From Methylococcus capsulatus str. Texas = ATCC 19069 (GTDB lineage Bacteria > Pseudomonadota > Gammaproteobacteria > Methylococcales > Methylococcaceae): a stretch of 49,459 nt of DNA. Every line of letters begins with the position of its first letter. Within the stretch, counting starts at the first letter, position 1. Shown here one piece after another: positions 46,329-49,459 of this stretch. The position numbers were made by a program, and so were the translations under genes. The notes below the pieces were generated by a model that saw nothing but the letters and a program-made list of their open reading frames with translations, was not told the DNA's origin and made no database searches. Location: contig NZ_AUKJ01000008.1 of the NCBI RefSeq assembly GCF_000424685.1, forward strand, positions 1 to 49,459. The letters run 5' to 3'.

Positions 46329-48461
46329 TCAGCGCCCTTTTTTCAGTTTGCGGCCCGCCGGCTTTCGGGCTCGCAGGGGCAGGACGGCGTGCCGGGTCCG
46401 GAACGGCCTGGTGCCGTGGTGCGTCACGGTCTCGGCGGTGCCCGGCTTCTGCGGCTGCCAGGCCGGGATCAGATGGTGCTTGCCATTGCCGATCAGGTCG
46501 GTCCTGCCCATCCGCTTCAGCGCTTCCCGCAGGAGCGGCCAATTCTCCGGATCGTGGTAGCGCAGAAAGGCTTTGTGCAGCCGGCGTTGCGTGAGCTTGC
46601 GGGGTGTTTCGACGGTTTCGCTGGTGCGCGAGACGCGATGCAGCGGGTTCTTGCGGCTGTGGTACATGGCCGTGGCCACCGCCATGGGTGAGGGTAGGAA
46701 GGCCTGCACCTGGTCGGCGCGAAAGCCGTTTTTCTTGAGCCACAGGGCCAGGTTCAACATGTCCTCGTCGGTGGTGCCGGGATGGGCTGCGATGAAATAG
46801 GGGATCAGGTACTGCTCCTTTCCTGCTTCGCGTGAATATTGGTCGAACATCGCCTTGAAGCGGTCGTAGGTGCCTATCCCCGGCTTCATCATCTTGGAAA
46901 GCGGCCCCGGTTCGGTATGCTCGGGTGCGATCTTGAGGTAGCCGCCGACATGGTGGGTCACCAGTTCCTTGACGTATTCCGGCGACCTCACCGCCAGGTC
47001 GTAGCGCAGCCCCGAGCCGATCAGGATCTTTTTGATGCCAGGGAGTTGGCGGGCGCGGCGGTACAGGCGGATCAATGGGCCGTGGTCGGTGCCGAGATTC
47101 TTGCAGATGCCGGGGTAGACGCAGGAGGGCCGGCGGCAGCTCGCTTCTATTGCGCGGCTTTTGCAAGCCAGCCGGTACATGTTGGCTGTCGGCCCCCCCA
47201 GATCAGAGATCACTCCGGTGAAGGCCGGTGAGGTGTCGCGGATGACTTCGATCTCGCGGAGGATGGATTCTTCCGAGCGGCTCTGGATGATCCGTCCTTC
47301 GTGTTCGGTGATCGAGCAGAAGGTGCAGCCGCCGAAACAGCCGCGCATGATCGTCACCGAATGCTGGATCATCTCGAAGGCCGGAATGCGGGCGTCGCCG
47401 TAGCTGCGATGGGGCAGGCGGCTGTAGGGTAGGCCGTAGACCCGGTCCATTTCCCGGGTGGTCAGCGGCAGCGCCGGCGGGTTGAGCCAGACATCGATGG
47501 CCCCATGACGCTGGACCAGGGCCCGGGCATTGTGCGGATTGGTCTCCTGGTGCAACACCCGCGAGGCATGCGCGTACAGTACCGGGTCGTCGTGCACCGC
47601 CTCGAAAGCCGGCAGGCGGATCACCGTATTGCTCCGGCCGCGGGCGGGGGGAGTGAAGTGGACGAGCGCACGGGGTTCCGGCGCCGGCGGGGCACAGCCG
47701 GCGGGGGATTCCCGATAGGGGTCGGGAACGGCGCTGATGGCACCGAGCCGGTCGATTTGGGTGGAATCGATTTCGCGCCAGCCGGCAGCGGGCGTCCGGC
47801 GGAGGTAGGCCGTGCCACGGATGTCCGTGAGGGCGGAGACCGGTTCCCCCCCGGCGAGGCGGTGAGCGATCTCGACTACCTGGCGTTCTCCATTGCCGTA
47901 GACCAGCAGATCCGCCTTGGCGTCGACCAGTACGGAACGCCGGACCTTGTCCGACCAGTAGTCATAATGGGCCGTGCGGCGCAGGCTGGCTTCGATCCCG
48001 CCCAGCACGATCGGTACGTCTTTGTAGGCTTCGCGGCAGCGCTGGGCGTAGACCAGCACGCAGCGGTCCGGGCGGCGGTCGGCGGCGCCGTCGGGGGTGT
48101 AGGCGTCGTTGGAGCGGATGCGGCGGTCCGAGGTGTAGCGGTTCACCATGGAATCCATATTGCCGCCGGTCACGCCGAAGAACAGATTGGGGCGGCCGAA
48201 TTCCTTGAACGGCTCGGCCGAATGCCAGTCCGGCTGGGCCAGGATGGCGACCCGGAAGCCTTGGGCTTCCAACAGGCGGCCGATCAGCGCCATGCCGAAG
48301 CTGGGATGATCGACATAAGCGTCGCCGGTGACCAGGACGATATCGCAGGCGTCCCAGCCGAGCTGCTCCATGTCGGCGCGGGACAGCGGCAATTGCGGGG
48401 CGATGCCGAAACGGCTGGCCCAGAATTTTCGATAGGAGAAGATGTCCCGTGCTTGCTGCAT
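46329..48461 (-). CDS. YgiQ-family radical SAM protein
   Basis: This 710-residue radical SAM enzyme is of the YgiQ family (UPF0313). It has an N-terminal domain with [17 protein letters not shown] and [11 protein letters not shown], then the radical SAM cluster motif [13 protein letters not shown] (C-x3-C-x2-C), GGPTAN and a C-terminal basic tail (ending [14 protein letters not shown]). The substrate of the family is not established. The protein is full length and starts [14 protein letters not shown]. Confidence 0.92.
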   Translation of the reverse strand: MQQARDIFSYRKFWASRFGIAPQLPLSRADMEQLGWDACDIVLVTGDAYVDHPSFGMALIGRLLEAQGFRVAILAQPDWHSAEPFKEFGRPNLFFGVTGGNMDSMVNRYTSDRRIRSNDAYTPDGAADRRPDRCVLVYAQRCREAYKDVPIVLGGIEASLRRTAHYDYWSDKVRRSVLVDAKADLLVYGNGERQVVEIAHRLAGGEPVSALTDIRGTAYLRRTPAAGWREIDSTQIDRLGAISAVPDPYRESPAGCAPPAPEPRALVHFTPPARGRSNTVIRLPAFEAVHDDPVLYAHASRVLHQETNPHNARALVQRHGAIDVWLNPPALPLTTREMDRVYGLPYSRLPHRSYGDARIPAFEMIQHSVTIMRGCFGGCTFCSITEHEGRIIQSRSEESILREIEVIRDTSPAFTGVISDLGGPTANMYRLACKSRAIEASCRRPSCVYPGICKNLGTDHGPLIRLYRRARQLPGIKKILIGSGLRYDLAVRSPEYVKELVTHHVGGYLKIAPEHTEPGPLSKMMKPGIGTYDRFKAMFDQYSREAGKEQYLIPYFIAAHPGTTDEDMLNLALWLKKNGFRADQVQAFLPSPMAVATAMYHSRKNPLHRVSRTSETVETPRKLTQRRLHKAFLRYHDPENWPLLREALKRMGRTDLIGNGKHHLIPAWQPQKPGTAETVTHHGTRPFRTRHAVLPLRARKPAGRKLKKGR

Positions 48462-48539
48462 GATGCCGAGGACCTGAATGGGGTGACTAGTCTAGCGGAT
48501 CGGGCGAGGCTGCCGCCAGACCGAACGTACGTCGCCGCA

Positions 48540-48824
48540 TCAGTCCCGCGGCGGGACCGATTTGCCATCGTGGCCGGCTTGTTTCAGATGGGCACGGGAT
48601 TCCCTGAAAACGCCGAATCCCCAGATTCCCCAGGAGGCGGTCTTCAGCATGATGAGCGGTATGGCCACGGTTTGCAGCCCCCAGACGGCTACCGCCATGG
48701 CGCTGGCGCCGGAGATGCCCCAAGCCACCAAGCCCCAGCGCCCGCCGATCGCGGTTTTCCCCCATCGCAGGGCGGCTCGTTTTTTTTCTTGTTTTTCCAT
48801 CCCCGTGCGGTTATCGGGCGGCAT
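48540..48824 (-). CDS. Small membrane protein of unknown function
   Basis: This 94-residue protein from the ATG at 48824 (an ATG at 48800 is also possible) has a basic N-terminus (MEKQEKKRAALRWGK), two adjoining hydrophobic segments (WGLVAWGISGASAMAVAVWGL, IPLIMLKTASWGIWGFGVF) and a charged tail. It has no recognised family. It lies between the pmoC terminator and the YgiQ-type gene on the same strand. Neither start has a strong ribosome-binding site. Confidence 0.6.
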   Translation of the reverse strand: MPPDNRTGMEKQEKKRAALRWGKTAIGGRWGLVAWGISGASAMAVAVWGLQTVAIPLIMLKTASWGIWGFGVFRESRAHLKQAGHDGKSVPPRD

Positions 48825-48971
48825 CGACAGGCGTCGTCTCGTGTTTGCGTGGAGCCTTGCCGGTGAGCGCCGCAGGGCGTCGAAACGCGATCGTAACAAT
48901 GAGTCAGTAGTTATGCAAACGAGGATGGGTGGATGTCCTATCCCGCCCGAGGGCGGCGGCGGTGAAACTGG

Positions 48972-49052
48972 AACGAAAAGAGCCACCGCCCGAGCCGGGG
49001 GCGCGGACGGTGGCTCCCTGGTTTTTCGGCATCGTCGCCTCCCTCGGGAGGC
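48972..49052 (-). terminator. Double hairpin terminating pmoC transcription
   Basis: On the minus strand a first hairpin GCCTCC-CGAG-GGAGGC (49052-49037) is followed by a second, GAGCCACCG (49016-49008) pairing with CGGTGGCTC (48988-48980), then TTTTCG. It starts 27 bases after the pmoC stop, so the transcript ends before any other gene. The remaining 48825-48971 shows no gene. Confidence 0.85.
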
Positions 49053-49079
49053 GGCTGCCCTTGGGGACCTACGCCGGCA

Positions 49080-49459
49080 TCAGCGGATGTCCGGGCACAG
49101 GTCGCGTTCGAACAGGTGCGAGAAGCTGTAGAAGGTCTGGGTCAGGGTGCCCATGACGGCCAGTGCCAGCCAGCCGAAGATCACGAAGCCGTAGTGCAGC
49201 GGCGCCACGAACAGCTCCTCCATGAACCAGAAGGTGTGGCCCCATTCGTTCAGACCCACGTTCGGCAGAATCATGAACGGACCCACCACCAGCACCAGGT
49301 ACGGCAGCGAGATGCCCTTCGCGAAGAACGGCAGACGCGTCTTGGCGTAGATGAACGCCGCAAAACCGGTGATGATGTAGATCGGGTAGCTCAGATAGAA
49401 CTCGATGATGTGCGACGGCGTGAAGTCGGTGTCGCGCACGATCGTCTGATGCCAGGTGC
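49080..49459 (-). CDS. pmoC: Particulate methane monooxygenase subunit C, C-terminal part
   Basis: This is an integral membrane subunit of copper methane monooxygenase. The 126 or so C-terminal residues visible (…TWHQTIVRDTDFTPSHIIEFYLSYP … ERDLCPDIR) match PmoC. The two histidines in WHQT and TPSH are 13 apart and correspond to metal ligands H160 and H173 of the Methylococcus capsulatus structure. The third ligand (D156) would be just outside the window. Two to three membrane segments follow. No pmoA or pmoB follows and a terminator closes the gene, so it appears to be an additional, unlinked pmoC copy. The 5' end is outside. Confidence 0.95.
   Translation of the reverse strand, partial: TWHQTIVRDTDFTPSHIIEFYLSYPIYIITGFAAFIYAKTRLPFFAKGISLPYLVLVVGPFMILPNVGLNEWGHTFWFMEELFVAPLHYGFVIFGWLALAVMGTLTQTFYSFSHLFERDLCPDIR

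Overview
The window is GC-rich (above 60 percent by eye) proteobacterial DNA. It most likely comes from a nitrogen-fixing gammaproteobacterial methanotroph of the Methylococcus type. The evidence is a PmoC subunit of particulate methane monooxygenase at the right edge (49080-49459), homocitrate synthase and NifW in a long nitrogen-fixation-linked iron-sulfur cluster, and gammaproteobacterial housekeeping genes (clpP-clpX, guaB-guaA-tadA, a YgiQ-type radical SAM protein). The species assignment is inferred from gene content and no search was run.

Left part, plus strand: the 3' end of clpP, then clpX with a strong terminator (1-1912). A compact type II restriction-modification pair follows (BglII/BstYI-like nuclease and MT-A70 methylase, 1999-3430). 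Next is a 14.5 kb run of co-directional genes (3782-18325): iscS, iscU, two A-type carriers, hscB, hscA, fdx, nifV, nifW, two more [2Fe-2S] ferredoxins, a TPR-like protein, a CGFS glutaredoxin with a BolA partner, an FmdB-like zinc ribbon, an unusual AAA ATPase, a fumarylacetoacetate-hydrolase-fold protein, five small proteins of unknown function and an Amt ammonium channel. The control region in front of iscS has two TTGTC-N8-GACAA dyads (the TGT-N10-ACA pattern of NifA sites) and a well-spaced sigma-54 -24/-12 promoter. The Isc machinery here therefore looks dedicated to nitrogen fixation rather than under IscR, and no iscR is present.

Middle part, minus strand: a defence operon (18465-29660) read as RHH regulator, hsdR, hsdS, a HamA-like nuclease, a HamB-like helicase, a PrrC-like ATPase/candidate anticodon nuclease, hsdM. 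From hsdR to hsdM every junction overlaps by 1 to 11 bases, so a Hachiman-like pair and a suicide RNase candidate are nested inside one type I restriction-modification transcript.

Next on the minus strand is a four-gene operon (29782-38265) that I cannot match to a described system. It holds a 1344-residue membrane protein with a degenerate site-2-protease-like N-terminus, a GlmS-like glutamine amidotransferase domain and a SIS domain. It is followed by a HEAT-repeat membrane protein, a NodT-type outer-membrane lipoprotein and a divergent PII-like protein. A dense cluster of short palindromes lies upstream. This is the strongest candidate for an undescribed system.

Right part: an orphan Fe-S half of a D-lactate-dehydrogenase-type flavoprotein, tRNA-Ser(CGA) with terminator, an MltF-like lytic transglycosylase meeting tadA tail to tail at a shared CTAG, the guaB-guaA-tadA operon with a recognisable sigma-70 promoter, an unknown membrane protein, the YgiQ-type protein, a small membrane protein, and a pmoC whose 3' end is closed by hairpins with no pmoA or pmoB after it.
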